Shown: piece by piece, positions 30,892 to 39,003 of the stretch | Position numbering within the stretch: the first letter of the stretch is position 1 | How the letters are laid out: the number at the start of each line of letters is the position of its first letter | Origin: Actinomycetes bacterium | GTDB taxonomy: Bacteria; Actinomycetota; Acidimicrobiia; Acidimicrobiales; SZUA-35 | Assembly: GCA_024280015.1 (NCBI GenBank) | Contig: JAJRQY010000092.1 | Coordinates: forward strand, 1 to 41,484 | Direction: 5' to 3' | Length of the DNA stretch: 41,484 bases | Program-made: the position numbers and the translations under genes | The notes under the pieces: generated by a model | What the model was told of the DNA's origin: nothing | The model's database searches: none | What the model saw: only the letters and a program-made list of their open reading frames with translations

Positions 30892-32373
30892 GTGCATTTC
30901 ACCACAAGCGATATCGCGGACATTGTCGAAGGGGAGCTGATTGGTCCTGACCAGGTGATTGCTTCGGTCTCTATTGATAGTCGGTCCATCGATGCTGTTG
31001 TGCCTTTTGACCGACCGAGGAAAGCTGGTGCCGAGGAGAAGGTCAAGGGTTCCACAGGCCAGGCCGGGACACTATTTGTCCCCGTTGTCGCCGAACGTGA
31101 TGGCCATGACTTCATTCGCTCTGCCTTGGACAATGGAGCCGTCGCCTACCTCAGTTCACAAGAATCACCGTCGCCAGAGTCACAGTCATCAGGCTTGCGA
31201 CGCCCAGACGATGTGGCCACGATCCGGGTGGCTGACACGATGGCTGCTCTTGGGGCACTTGGAGCCGAAGCCCGGAATCGGTTGCCGGATCCGGTGATTG
31301 GTGTAACTGGAAGCGTCGGTAAGACGTCGGTGAAAGATCTCATTGCCGCGGCTTGCTCGGTTGCGGTTCCGACCCATGCCAACAAGGCTTCGTTCAACAA
31401 CGAGCTTGGTCTTCCTCTCACCCTGGTCAACGCTCCCGAGCAAACCCAGGTAACGGTTCTGGAAATGGGGGCGCGGGGCAGCGGCCATATTGCTGAGCTT
31501 TGTGCCATTGGCCGCCCAACCATCGGCGTGGTGACCCGTGTCGTTGCCGCCCACACCGAACTCTTTGGAACGTTGGACGGTGTCGCCGCAGCCAAGGGCG
31601 AGCTCATTGAAGCTTTGCCTTCGGACGGGACGGCAATCTTGAATGCCAACGACCCACTGGTCTTGGCCATGGCCAAGCGTTCGTCTTGCCGGGTTGTGAC
31701 CTATGGAGTCGAGTCGACGGCAGAGCAACTGGCATCAGGAACAGTCGCTGATTTTCTGGCAACCGATAGCAAGTTGGATGAACAGATTCGAGCCAGCTTT
31801 GTCTTGCAATCACCATTCGGGACGCACTCGGTCCAATTGCAAGTTGCTGGCGAGCACATGGTGGCCAACGCGACCGCCGCCATTGCCGCCGCTGTGTCTG
31901 CGGGAATCGATCTCGAGGCTGCAATCGCTGGCATCGAAGGAGCAACCATCTCTGGCCTACGAATGGAAGTCTTGAGGTCTGCAACCGGTCTTGTTCTGAT
32001 CAATGATGCCTACAACGCCAACCCAACCTCCATGCGGGCGGCGCTGAAAGGCCTTCAAGCTTTACCAGTCGAGCGTCGAATCGCGGTCTTGGGAGTCATG
32101 GCTGAGCTAGGAGAAGGGGGCGACGACGAACACAACCGAATCGCACAAGAATGCGCGGAGTCCGGTGTCCGAGTCATTGCCGTTGACGCAGCGGCCTATG
32201 GCGACAATGCCGAGCATGTCAGCGATGTTGCTGGTGTCGAAGCTGTTCTTGAAGACTTGCTTGGATCAGGTCCTTCGGAGACCGGGATTCTGGTGAAGGG
32301 CAGTCGCGTAGCTGAGCTTGAACGAGTTGCTCGCTGGCTCCAGCAGAGCCAGTTCTTTGCGGAGCTGTCGTGA
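30892..32373 (+). CDS. murF: UDP-MurNAc-tripeptide-D-Ala-D-Ala ligase MurF
   Basis: MurF adds D-Ala-D-Ala to UDP-MurNAc-tripeptide in the cytoplasm. The GTG at 30892 gives 493 residues and starts H-F-T-T-S-D-I-A-D, a normal Mur ligase N-terminus; the upstream frame would overlap ddl. Motifs are S-I-D-S-R-S-I for substrate binding, G-V-T-G-S-V-G-K-T-S with Lys144 for ATP, N-N-E-L-G-L-P-L, and D-A-Y-N-A-N-P-T-S-M, the MurF C-terminal signature. There is an inserted Ser/Pro-rich loop before the ATP domain (about residues 91-104). It is coupled to menA. Confidence 0.95.
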   Translation: MHFTTSDIADIVEGELIGPDQVIASVSIDSRSIDAVVPFDRPRKAGAEEKVKGSTGQAGTLFVPVVAERDGHDFIRSALDNGAVAYLSSQESPSPESQSSGLRRPDDVATIRVADTMAALGALGAEARNRLPDPVIGVTGSVGKTSVKDLIAAACSVAVPTHANKASFNNELGLPLTLVNAPEQTQVTVLEMGARGSGHIAELCAIGRPTIGVVTRVVAAHTELFGTLDGVAAAKGELIEALPSDGTAILNANDPLVLAMAKRSSCRVVTYGVESTAEQLASGTVADFLATDSKLDEQIRASFVLQSPFGTHSVQLQVAGEHMVANATAAIAAAVSAGIDLEAAIAGIEGATISGLRMEVLRSATGLVLINDAYNANPTSMRAALKGLQALPVERRIAVLGVMAELGEGGDDEHNRIAQECAESGVRVIAVDAAAYGDNAEHVSDVAGVEAVLEDLLGSGPSETGILVKGSRVAELERVARWLQQSQFFAELS

Positions 32374-33254
32374 TGAAAGAAACGGGAACGAATCGCTGGG
32401 TGCTTGGCGCCCGGCCTCGTACCCTTCCCGCTGCGGTCGTGCCCGTCGCCGTCGGATCGGCTTGCGCGGTTGGCGTAGCGGAATCCTTCCATTGGTGGCG
32501 TGCTATTGCGGCCCTCGTGGTTGCTGTCGCCCTTCAGGTGGCGACGAACTATGTGAATGACTATGCCGATGGCGAGCGCGGAACTGATGACGATCGGATT
32601 GGGCCCATTCGGCTGGTTGGATCCGGCTTGGCTTCAGCCAAGCAGGTCAAGGTCGCGGCTTTGGTTGCCTTTGGTGTCGCGGGAGTTGCGGGGGCAACGC
32701 TGGCCTTCGCTGTCGGGCCCGAACTGTTCATCGTTGGTGCAGCCTCGATGCTGGCGGGGTGGGCCTATACCGGTGGTCCAAAACCCTATGGCTACCTTGG
32801 CCTTGGTGAACTCTTTGTTTTTGTCTTCTTCGGAGTGGTTGCCACGGTCGGGTCTGGGTATGTGCAGACGGGATCAGTCACCTCACTGATGGTCATTGCT
32901 TCAGTTCCCGTTGGACTCTTGTCGGTTGCTTTGTTGGTGATCAACAACCTGCGGGACATCCCCGGTGATACCCAATCTGGCAAGCGGACCTTGGCGGTGA
33001 CCTTGGGTGATGGCAAAACTCGTTGGCTGTACCTCGGATTGTTTGGCCTAGTTGGGGTAACAATCATCGGATGTAGCCTTGTCCGGCCCCCGGCAATGGT
33101 GGCGATTCTGGGCTTGGGACTCGCCATTTCTCCCGTGCGAGCTGTCCTTTCTGGGTCAACAGACCGAGACCTGATACCAGTCCTTGGAGCGACGGGCAAA
33201 ACCCAACTGTTTACAGGGATCTTGCTCGCTTTCGGGCTTGCCTTAGGTGGCTAG
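32370..33254 (+). CDS. menA: 1,4-dihydroxy-2-naphthoate polyprenyltransferase MenA
   Basis: MenA attaches the polyprenyl chain to DHNA in menaquinone synthesis and is an integral membrane protein. The 294-residue product (GTG 32370, or ATG 32373) has the UbiA-type first Asp-rich motif N-Y-V-N-D-Y-A-D-G-E-R-G-T-D and the second NNLRDIPGDTQSGKRTLAV. The N-terminal A-R-P-R-T-L-P is also typical, and eight or nine hydrophobic segments can be seen. It overlaps murF, so wall and quinone genes share a transcript. Menaquinone as the quinone fits an actinomycete. Confidence 0.95.
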   Translation: MMKETGTNRWVLGARPRTLPAAVVPVAVGSACAVGVAESFHWWRAIAALVVAVALQVATNYVNDYADGERGTDDDRIGPIRLVGSGLASAKQVKVAALVAFGVAGVAGATLAFAVGPELFIVGAASMLAGWAYTGGPKPYGYLGLGELFVFVFFGVVATVGSGYVQTGSVTSLMVIASVPVGLLSVALLVINNLRDIPGDTQSGKRTLAVTLGDGKTRWLYLGLFGLVGVTIIGCSLVRPPAMVAILGLGLAISPVRAVLSGSTDRDLIPVLGATGKTQLFTGILLAFGLALGG

Positions 33255-33334
33255 ACGTTCGGTTTGGGAAGTCAAGGAGTTTGCGAAGGTGTTTCCCCGC
33301 TCAGGTTCTTGGGGTCGCGGCCGATATTCCCAGG

Positions 33335-34270
33335 GTGAACACTCGCGCCACAAGGACGGTCGCCGCGCCGTCTTCGGTTCGTAAAGCCCATCTTGGGCCT
33401 TCGCGCGTTGACAATGCCCGTCAGCAGCGAATTGCTCGCCTGATTGATGGTTACGAATCGACGATCACCTTGTCAGCGGTTACTCGTAGTGTCCTGCTGA
33501 TGTGGTTGATCCCAGCCAGCGGGATGATGTTTCTTGGAGTCCGAGCCTACGGAGTCCGGTCAGACCCAACGGCGCAAGGTTTTGCGCTAAGCAATGAATT
33601 CAGTTTGAGGCTCTTGTCAGCTATCCACGTCTCCAGTGCCCTACTGCTGGTGGTAACGGCGGCTGTTCTGCTGATGTGGACCATGCGTTCTTGGCTGAAC
33701 TTGGCCAGGATCGGCCCGAAACCAGCGATCTCGATCTGGCCAAAGCTTCGCCTGCACCTGCCAGGATTTGCCTTTGGAATGGTTGGTTTGTTGTCTCGGC
33801 CGGTATTGGGACCCGATTCGCGAATCTCTGGAGCATTGCTCGTGATTGGCCTCGTTGGAGGGTTGGCAATTGCCCCCATCCTTTTGATCGATACCTATCG
33901 GGCAATCTGGCAGCGATCAACAAGCCCCAAGTCCGGGTCAGAAGAGCTGCCAGCAAGCACGGTGATCCTCATATTTTCGCTGGCTGTGGTTGCCGCCATC
34001 GTTGTTCTCAAGAAGATTGTTGGTGGCGGGGTCATCAGCATGTCCCACGATGGGGCCTGGTTCTTAACCACCCTTCAAGGCCTAGGTATCATCTCTGCTA
34101 GCTGGACCGCGGCATCATTGGTTACCGAGATTGGCCGCCGACAAGATCTTCGCCTGGTGTACATCGTGGAATCTTCAGCCCAAGAGGCCGCCCAGTCTGG
34201 AATTGTGACTGATGCACAAATCGATTCGGAGTGGGCAGAGTCTGAGGGCATGATCGAGTTTGACCGGTAG
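33335..34270 (+). CDS. Unknown multi-pass membrane protein
   Basis: I recognise no family. From the GTG at 33335 the product is 311 residues (the frame is open from 33281). About 40 basic soluble residues lead into five or six hydrophobic segments, including SVLLMWLIPASGMMFLGV, SALLLVVTAAVLLMWTM, LLVIGLVGGLAIAPILLI and VILIFSLAVVAAIVVLKKIV. A charged C-terminal tail (about 275-311) follows. It may be cotranscribed with menA (80-bp gap from menA). No functional motif is seen. Confidence 0.72.
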   Translation: MNTRATRTVAAPSSVRKAHLGPSRVDNARQQRIARLIDGYESTITLSAVTRSVLLMWLIPASGMMFLGVRAYGVRSDPTAQGFALSNEFSLRLLSAIHVSSALLLVVTAAVLLMWTMRSWLNLARIGPKPAISIWPKLRLHLPGFAFGMVGLLSRPVLGPDSRISGALLVIGLVGGLAIAPILLIDTYRAIWQRSTSPKSGSEELPASTVILIFSLAVVAAIVVLKKIVGGGVISMSHDGAWFLTTLQGLGIISASWTAASLVTEIGRRQDLRLVYIVESSAQEAAQSGIVTDAQIDSEWAESEGMIEFDR

Positions 34271-34381
34271 TAAGACCTTGGGACGACGTAGACCTGAATC
34301 GTCGCCTTCATCTTGGTCCAGTACGATGCGTAGCTACGTCGTGCCCGAGCTGGGGCACCATTATCGCGAAGGGTTCTGGAT

Positions 34382-35083
34382 TTGGCCTCCCACTACGAAA
34401 CCCTGGATATTGCGCCAACGGCCTCCTACGACAAGATTCGGTCGGCCTATCACGATTGTGCCCGACGTTGGCACCCCGACCGATTCGTCGAGGCTGAGCC
34501 ACAGGAAGCTGAGGCCGCCGAGCTGGCCATGCGTCAAGCCAATGAAGCGTGGCGGGTTCTAGGCGATGAGGTAAGGCGTCGGGACTATGATCGGGGTTTG
34601 CGCGGCGGAGGGTCAGGTGTTGGGCATCATCAACAACAGACGTCGGGAGTCCGGGTCGATGATGGCGTAACTCGTATCGATCCCCGGCTTCTTAATCCTG
34701 AGTTTCTCGACAATCGTCGTCAACGACAGTTGGACGAGACGGCTTCGGTACATTCTCGTATCCTTCGCTTAGTGCCGCTCGTTGGCTTTGTTGGCTTGCT
34801 CATCGGGATTTTCGTTTTCTCCGCCTATGCCCGCGGAGACTCCGAACAGCTTCCGACCAGGGACACGGCACCGAACCCGCCCATCTCCATTCCGGCCAAT
34901 GCGTGCGTGCGCATCATTGAGGGACCCGAATTGATCAGTGTCCCTTGCACCGGACTCAATGATGGTCGCTTGATTGGGCAAATTGTTGGAGACGGAAGCT
35001 GTGAGGCTCTTGAAGGTGGCATCTTTACCGTACGTGAAGTGCCCCTTCCAAACGGGGTAATTGTTTGCCTCGGTAATGCCTGA
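34382..35083 (+). CDS. J-domain membrane protein with outside domain
   Basis: A 233-residue protein from a TTG start with GAAGGG upstream. Residues 1-75 are a J domain: HYETLDIAPTASYDKIRSAY, with the H-P-D triad at 31-33 that stimulates DnaK ATPase. A Gly-rich linker follows, then one transmembrane helix at about 122-142 (L-V-P-L-V-G-F-V-G-L-L-I-G-I-F-V-F-S). The final 65 residues face outward and have four Cys (N-A-C-V-R, S-V-P-C, G-S-C-E, V-I-V-C-L) and resemble the septum-formation/lipoprotein-like C-V-P-C domain. The chaperone domain would face the cytoplasm. The role is unknown. Confidence 0.85.
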   Translation: MASHYETLDIAPTASYDKIRSAYHDCARRWHPDRFVEAEPQEAEAAELAMRQANEAWRVLGDEVRRRDYDRGLRGGGSGVGHHQQQTSGVRVDDGVTRIDPRLLNPEFLDNRRQRQLDETASVHSRILRLVPLVGFVGLLIGIFVFSAYARGDSEQLPTRDTAPNPPISIPANACVRIIEGPELISVPCTGLNDGRLIGQIVGDGSCEALEGGIFTVREVPLPNGVIVCLGNA

Positions 35084-35086
35084 GCA

Positions 35087-36112
35087 CTACGAGCCGCAAC
35101 CGCCGCTCAGCACTCTTCTGGCACCAACCTGGTTGTTGATGAATTCCCAAACCGTGGTGCCTGCACCCTCGAAGCTCTGGTCGTTGATGATGATTTCTAG
35201 TTGACCATCACCGTTCAGGTCAGCAAAGGCCGAGACATCGAATGTGCGGACATCGGGGCTCTCACCATCCTTCAGGCTGGCACCATCGGCCTTGGTGAAA
35301 ATACTGTGCGACAAGAAGTACGTCTTCGCTACTTCATCGACGACTCGACGCAGTAAAACAACTGAGACCGCCGGGTAGGTAATCGACTCTTGCCCCGGCT
35401 GAAGACCCTGGCTCTTTGCACTCAGAACCACCTCGACGACACCGTCACCTTCTAGGTCGAGCTTGAACCACTGGGTGATTTCCAGCGGACCAACATCGAC
35501 GAGGCGTTCGGCAAAGAACTCTCGTACCGCATCAAAGTAGAAGGGGGTAGGGCTTCCAGCAATTGCAGGGCTGTAAGGCTGCACATCCCAAGCGGCTTGC
35601 ACCGCGATTGGATTGGCGCCACCCCACTCCGATGGGATTTCTGGACTGGTGAGGATGCCAATTGCTCCAGAATCGCAGACGAGACCAACCGATTCCATCG
35701 TTGTGTTCACCTGGCCGCCGTCCAGTTGAATGATGGAGAAGGTGTCACCGACGCTGGCTGGACCGGTGAAGTCGTCTGGCTGACCAAAGGTCGTCCAGTC
35801 CGTTCCATCCCATCCCCCGAGCGTGGCGAAGCGGGTGGCAACGATACTGGGAGAAGAACTGGGTGTCGGAGAGTCTGAAGGAGTCGGGACCTCTTCAATG
35901 CTCGAGCCACTGCCGGTCGCACCGGACCCCTCGCTTTCGGCGTCAGCCTGGTTGGGGTTTGCGGTTGTGGTCTGGCCAGAGGACGGGGCGGTGTCTTGCC
36001 CATCGTTGCTGCAGGCCCCAGTCGCGAGTGTTGCCAAAACAACGCAAAGCAATATGGTCACTCGAAGGCGAATTGATCTGCTTGAGAAAGGGTTAGGTAG
36101 CGGCCAGTACAT
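35087..36112 (-). CDS. Secreted lipoprotein with VCBS/FG-GAP-like calcium motif
   Basis: A 341-residue exported protein (ATG 36112; a GTG at 36121 is also in frame). An N-terminal helix V-T-I-L-L-C-V-V-L-A-T-L precedes the lipobox A-T-G-A-C, so it should be a lipid-anchored surface protein. A Ser/Thr/Pro-rich linker covers about 35-90. The rest is beta-rich, with D-L-E-G-D-G-V-V-E-V-V and D-L-N-G-D-G-Q-L-E-I-I, FG-GAP/VCBS-type calcium loops. The stop lies only 3 bases after that of the convergent DnaJ-like gene. Function unknown. Confidence 0.83.
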   Translation of the reverse strand: MYWPLPNPFSSRSIRLRVTILLCVVLATLATGACSNDGQDTAPSSGQTTTANPNQADAESEGSGATGSGSSIEEVPTPSDSPTPSSSPSIVATRFATLGGWDGTDWTTFGQPDDFTGPASVGDTFSIIQLDGGQVNTTMESVGLVCDSGAIGILTSPEIPSEWGGANPIAVQAAWDVQPYSPAIAGSPTPFYFDAVREFFAERLVDVGPLEITQWFKLDLEGDGVVEVVLSAKSQGLQPGQESITYPAVSVVLLRRVVDEVAKTYFLSHSIFTKADGASLKDGESPDVRTFDVSAFADLNGDGQLEIIINDQSFEGAGTTVWEFINNQVGARRVLSGGCGS

Positions 36113-36176
36113 TTGCACCACACTGCCAGATCTGAGGTGCTTGCCGGTGGCATCGCCGCTATCGTCACCCTCTCTC

Positions 36177-36250
36177 GGACCATTAGCTCAGCTGGCTAGA
36201 GCGCTCGCTTCACACGCGAGAGGTCACAAGTTCAAGTCTTGTATGGTCCA
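36177..36250 (+). tRNA. tRNA-Val (anticodon CAC)
   Basis: The 74-nt cloverleaf has acceptor GGACCAT (36177-36183) with ATGGTCC (36243-36249) and discriminator A36250. The anticodon stem CTCGC/GCGAG encloses TTCACAC, so the anticodon is CAC (Val). The T-arm ACAAG-TTCAAGT-CTTGT is intact. No CCA is encoded; it must be added later. Its 3' end is an insertion site for the integrative element that follows. Confidence 0.95.
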
Positions 36251-36265
36251 CGTCTCTCACCAGGG
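36213..36265 (+). repeat. Attachment-site copy in tRNA-Val 3' end
   Basis: The 3' half of tRNA-Val and about 15 bases beyond it (36213-36265) align without gaps with 36732-36784. My hand count gives about 42 matches in 53. This is a duplicated attachment-type sequence. The functional crossover core is not determined. Confidence 0.65.
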
Positions 36266-36316
36266 ATTATGTAAATCCGGCCGCCCGGAAAACCCTCAAA
36301 AAGGCCCCAAAAGTGG

Positions 36317-36460
36317 CTACTGGTGCCCTAAGTGGTGCCTTCCCGAATCAAAAACTTGTTTCGGAACGAGCAAAATAGTTTCCTCGGACGGCCGCTGATG
36401 AGTCTCCTCAGTCATCCTCACAGAGACACCAACATGATCAATCAGCCGCCAGTTCTCGGA
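36317..36460 (-). pseudogene. Remnant of an earlier tyrosine integrase
   Basis: The minus frame ends N-W-R-L-I-D-H-V-G-V-S-V-R-M-T-E-E-T-H and then V-F-D-S-G-R-H-H-L-G-H-Q. The intact integrase nearby ends N-W-Q-L-A-D-Y-A-G-T-S-V-R-M-I-E-E-T-Y and V-S-D-S-G-E-H-H-L-G-H-Q. The similarity fades in-frame above about 36460. The nucleophile Tyr is now His. It is the C-terminal relic of a related integrase lying at the same distance from its att copy. The stretch 36461-36731 holds no gene I can support. Confidence 0.75.
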
Positions 36461-36731
36461 TACCGAATCGTCGCGTAGCGGTTCGAAAACACTCAAGGAC
36501 CGCATGGCGCTTGGCGGCACAGTTGAGAGCGTCGCAGTCAGTGGGGACGATCCCGAGAAGTTGACGGCGTATCTGAGTGAACTTGCTCCCAGCGCCGGTC
36601 CGGTAAAGCGAGAGGATGCGAAGTTCGACCAAATCTGGTGGCCGAAGGCGTGACCTAGGTATGTGTGCAGGGCGTGGGGCGAGACGTCAGCGAGCATTGG
36701 CGAATGACCACGAACACCATCTGGTGCGTTG

Positions 36732-36784
36732 CACGCGAGCGGTCACAAGCCCAAACCCCGAACGGCCCAAGTCTCTCACCAGGG
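36732..36784 (+). repeat. Decayed second copy of tRNA 3' end
   Basis: This copy of the tRNA-Val 3' end lies just outside the intact integrase. It keeps C-A-C-G-C-G-A-G and G-G-T-C-A-C-A-A-G and ends in GTCTCTCACCAGGG, but the T-arm no longer pairs, with many T to C changes. It is the probable left junction (attL) of the current element, or the old right junction of the former one. Confidence 0.6.
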
Positions 36785-36835
36785 GTTACGCGAAAGTCGC
36801 TCGGACTCAGAACCCCAAAGGCGCCCCAAAAAGGG

Positions 36836-37990
36836 CTACTGGTGCCCTAAGTGGTGCTCTCCCGAATCAGAAACCTGGTTCAAAGTCAGCCGAACAATGC
36901 CTTCGGTGCGATGCCGATAGGTTTCCTCGATCATCCGTACTGAGGTTCCTGCATAATCAGCCAACTGCCAGTTCGTGTACCCGTCGTTGGCCAAGTTCGT
37001 GATCGCCGTGTGTCTCAGGTCATAGGGTCGCAGCGGAGGAACCGCAGCCTTGAACGCCCGGCTCTTCAATGCCCGCTTCATGTTGTCCTTGTTGATCGCG
37101 GTACCGAACCGGGTCGTAATGATCCGGTCGTCGTGATGCCATGCCGCACCAGCCCGAAGACGCTGCTCGGTCTGAACCTTCCGCCATTTGCGAAGTTCTG
37201 TGACGACTTCGTTTGGGACGGCGATTCTTCGACTGGCGTTCTTCGACTTAGGGTCGGTGGTGTTTGAGGCTTCGTCGAGTTGTTTGATGACGGTGAGGAC
37301 AGCGTCGTTTAGATCGATGTCTTTCCAGGTCAGTGCCCGTGATTCCGCTGGGCGGAGTGCGGCGATCCCGCTGAGCACAACAAGGCACCCAACGGACGTG
37401 CCCGTGGACCCAGCCAATAGTTGGGTGAGTTGTGCAGGAGTCAGCACGTAGCGTCTGCGGGGTTCGGAAGAATCGGATTTGGGCAGGACGCTGAGTTGTG
37501 CGACGTTTCGGGCCACGAGCCCCTCGCGTTCTGCGTTAGTAATGACCGCCCTGAGTTCGGATCGCAGACGGTTGAGGTGGTCTGGGCCGATTGGCTTTCG
37601 GTTGCCGACTCCTTTGGCGGCAATGCGGAGGAACTGGTCACATTCGGGCACGGTCAGATCGCTGAGTTTTCGGGTTCCGAGAACGTCTCTGATGATGCAG
37701 ATCATCCAGATGTGGGACCGGAGCGTTCCCTTGGTGAGGTCTTCACCTTCCTTGACTTCTAGGAAACGATCGCATGCTTCGGCGACAGTTATTCTGCCAT
37801 TGGACAGGATGCCAGTGGATTCCAATTCTGATTTGAATGCGCGTAGGGCTCGGATTGCTTCAGATTTAGATTTGGTGCGTCGGATACGTCGGGTTACCTG
37901 GCCTGTTAGCGGGTCCTGGCGTGTCAGGATGGCTTTCCAGCGGTCGCCGTCGCGTTGGATGGAGCCCTCTCCTGGCGATCGCCGGTTCAC
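36836..37990 (-). CDS. int: Tyrosine integrase
   Basis: A site-specific recombinase of the phage/ICE type, 384 residues from the GTG at 37990 (the frame is open to 38098). It starts N-R-R-S-P-G-E-G-S-I-Q-R-D-G, the AP2-like arm-binding motif of actinobacterial integrases. A SAM-like core-binding domain follows (about 70-165). The catalytic domain has Arg in A-A-L-R-P-A-E-S-R, D-L-R-H-T-A-I-T and the nucleophile Tyr in R-M-I-E-E-T-Y-R-H. Box II has Y-D-L-R where many have H-x-L-R. It lies next to the tRNA-Val att copies, as expected. The start overlaps the stop of a short leader frame. Confidence 0.94.
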   Translation of the reverse strand: MNRRSPGEGSIQRDGDRWKAILTRQDPLTGQVTRRIRRTKSKSEAIRALRAFKSELESTGILSNGRITVAEACDRFLEVKEGEDLTKGTLRSHIWMICIIRDVLGTRKLSDLTVPECDQFLRIAAKGVGNRKPIGPDHLNRLRSELRAVITNAEREGLVARNVAQLSVLPKSDSSEPRRRYVLTPAQLTQLLAGSTGTSVGCLVVLSGIAALRPAESRALTWKDIDLNDAVLTVIKQLDEASNTTDPKSKNASRRIAVPNEVVTELRKWRKVQTEQRLRAGAAWHHDDRIITTRFGTAINKDNMKRALKSRAFKAAVPPLRPYDLRHTAITNLANDGYTNWQLADYAGTSVRMIEETYRHRTEGIVRLTLNQVSDSGEHHLGHQ

Positions 37991-38034
37991 AGGCCCGACG
38001 TTTCTGTGGATGCTCTTGTTGGGGTGGGAGTCAT
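37987..38034 (-). CDS. Possible 15-residue leader peptide of integrase
   Basis: ATG 38034 with GAGAG five bases upstream encodes M-T-P-T-P-T-R-A-S-T-E-T-S-G-L. Its TGA overlaps the integrase GTG (GTGA). It could couple integrase translation to the leader. This rests on position and a start/stop overlap only. Confidence 0.35.
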   Translation of the reverse strand: MTPTPTRASTETSGL

Positions 38035-38466
38035 GTCGTCTCTCTTGAACGGTTGAGAGTCGTGCATGGAGGCGTCCCCGGGGGAACACAGATGCCAAGG
38101 GGAGTTCAGGTCGTTGTTGAGATGGAATTCCTCGTCAGCAAGCTCGTGGCTTGCTCACAGCGCGTCATCTCGTTGTCTGAACGCTTGGCTCCAGCACGCT
38201 GGAGAATCATGGCTCCCGTCAACACGACCACTGGTGAGGCGACTGGCTTTAGGCGAGCGAGTCTGTGTTGGTGAGCGAGCCGGTAACTGTACCGTCGTGT
38301 CGCAGTTCTTGGTGGTTAGGTGGGTGGCGTCGGGTTAACTAGAACGAGGAGTTTTGTGGGTGGGGGACCGATACAGATGGGAACCTTGTCAGCCGGCTTG
38401 CGCCGTGACTTGGTTGAGGCTGTGTACGGCGCTTTGGTGTGGTCAAAACAAGGCAACTTGCTGGTT
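38035..38466. other. Gene-poor stretch between int and xis
   Basis: About 430 bp without a supported gene. It holds small perfect hairpins AGCAAGC/GCTTGCT (38137-38155) and CTCCAG/CTGGAG (38189-38204). A 40-residue plus frame (GTG 38356 to 38478) with GAGGAG upstream overlaps the end of xis; I do not call it. The stretch probably holds the integrase promoter. Confidence 0.4.
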
Positions 38467-38640
38467 TCAGAAGGTTGACCTGGCGGAGAGAGTGTCGAGC
38501 CAGTCGGCCAGTGCCTGTTCAGGTATCAGACGGCGCCTACCGATCTTGACCGATCGCAAGCGGCCGCTGTTCATTTCTTCGTATAGGCGAGTTCGGCCAA
38601 GCCCTGTCCATTCGCAAACCTCAGAAACGCTTTTGAGCAT
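38467..38640 (-). CDS. xis: Excisionase / MerR-like HTH protein
   Basis: A 57-residue protein from the ATG at 38640, with AGGAGG ideally placed upstream; the longer frame to 38697 is not needed. It is a winged-helix excisionase of the HTH_17 type: L-K-S-V-S-E-V-C-E-W-T-G-L-G-R-T-R-L-Y-E-E, then G-R-L-R-S-V-K-I-G-R-R-R-L-I-P. It binds DNA near att sites and guides the integrase to excise the element. The start overlaps the end of the upstream gene, so it is co-translated. Confidence 0.9.
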   Translation of the reverse strand: MLKSVSEVCEWTGLGRTRLYEEMNSGRLRSVKIGRRRLIPEQALADWLDTLSARSTF

Positions 38641-39001
38641 TGGCACCTCCTGAGCCAGCAGGTGGCTGCCTGCTGGTCTTGTTCTCGTAGCGATCATTGA
38701 CGCGGACGTCTGATTGGTTAAGTAACCGGAGACGTTCCATAGCGAGCAAAGCCTGGGTGTTCAGAAGACGCGGCCCGTAGCTGACAAGAAGATTGATATC
38801 AGCCGCCGCACCAGGGTCAGGGTGCGGTCCGGCCTGATACAACAAGCCAATGATCCGGCGAAGTCTCGGGTGGCTAGGGTCATGCCCGGCGGTGTGGTCG
38901 TCATACCAAGTAATCAACGCGTCGATCGCCAATATCAGACCAACACGAACCGATTCGGACACAACAACCTCAGTGACATTCGGAGTCGGCTGATTCGCCA
39001 T
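38621..39001 (-). CDS. Unknown mobile-element protein
   Basis: A 126-residue protein from the ATG at 39001 (a GTG at 39007 is also possible and would overlap the upstream stop as GTGA). I recognise no family. It is mostly helical with V-G-L-I-L-A-I-D-A-L-I-T-W-Y-D-D-H and L-R-R-I-I-G-L-L-Y-Q-A-G. Its 3' end overlaps xis by 20 bases. Its place in the xis operon suggests a regulatory or maintenance role. Confidence 0.68.
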   Translation of the reverse strand: MANQPTPNVTEVVVSESVRVGLILAIDALITWYDDHTAGHDPSHPRLRRIIGLLYQAGPHPDPGAAADINLLVSYGPRLLNTQALLAMERLRLLNQSDVRVNDRYENKTSRQPPAGSGGANAQKRF

Positions 39002-39003
39002 TG

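Noticed and set aside
36461-36731. Further integrase remnant or small genes
   Set aside because: No in-frame similarity to the intact integrase and no supported frame.
38356-38478. 40-residue plus-strand frame with GAGGAG upstream
   Set aside because: The ribosome site is only four bases from the GTG, the frame overlaps the end of xis and no family fits; too weak to call.
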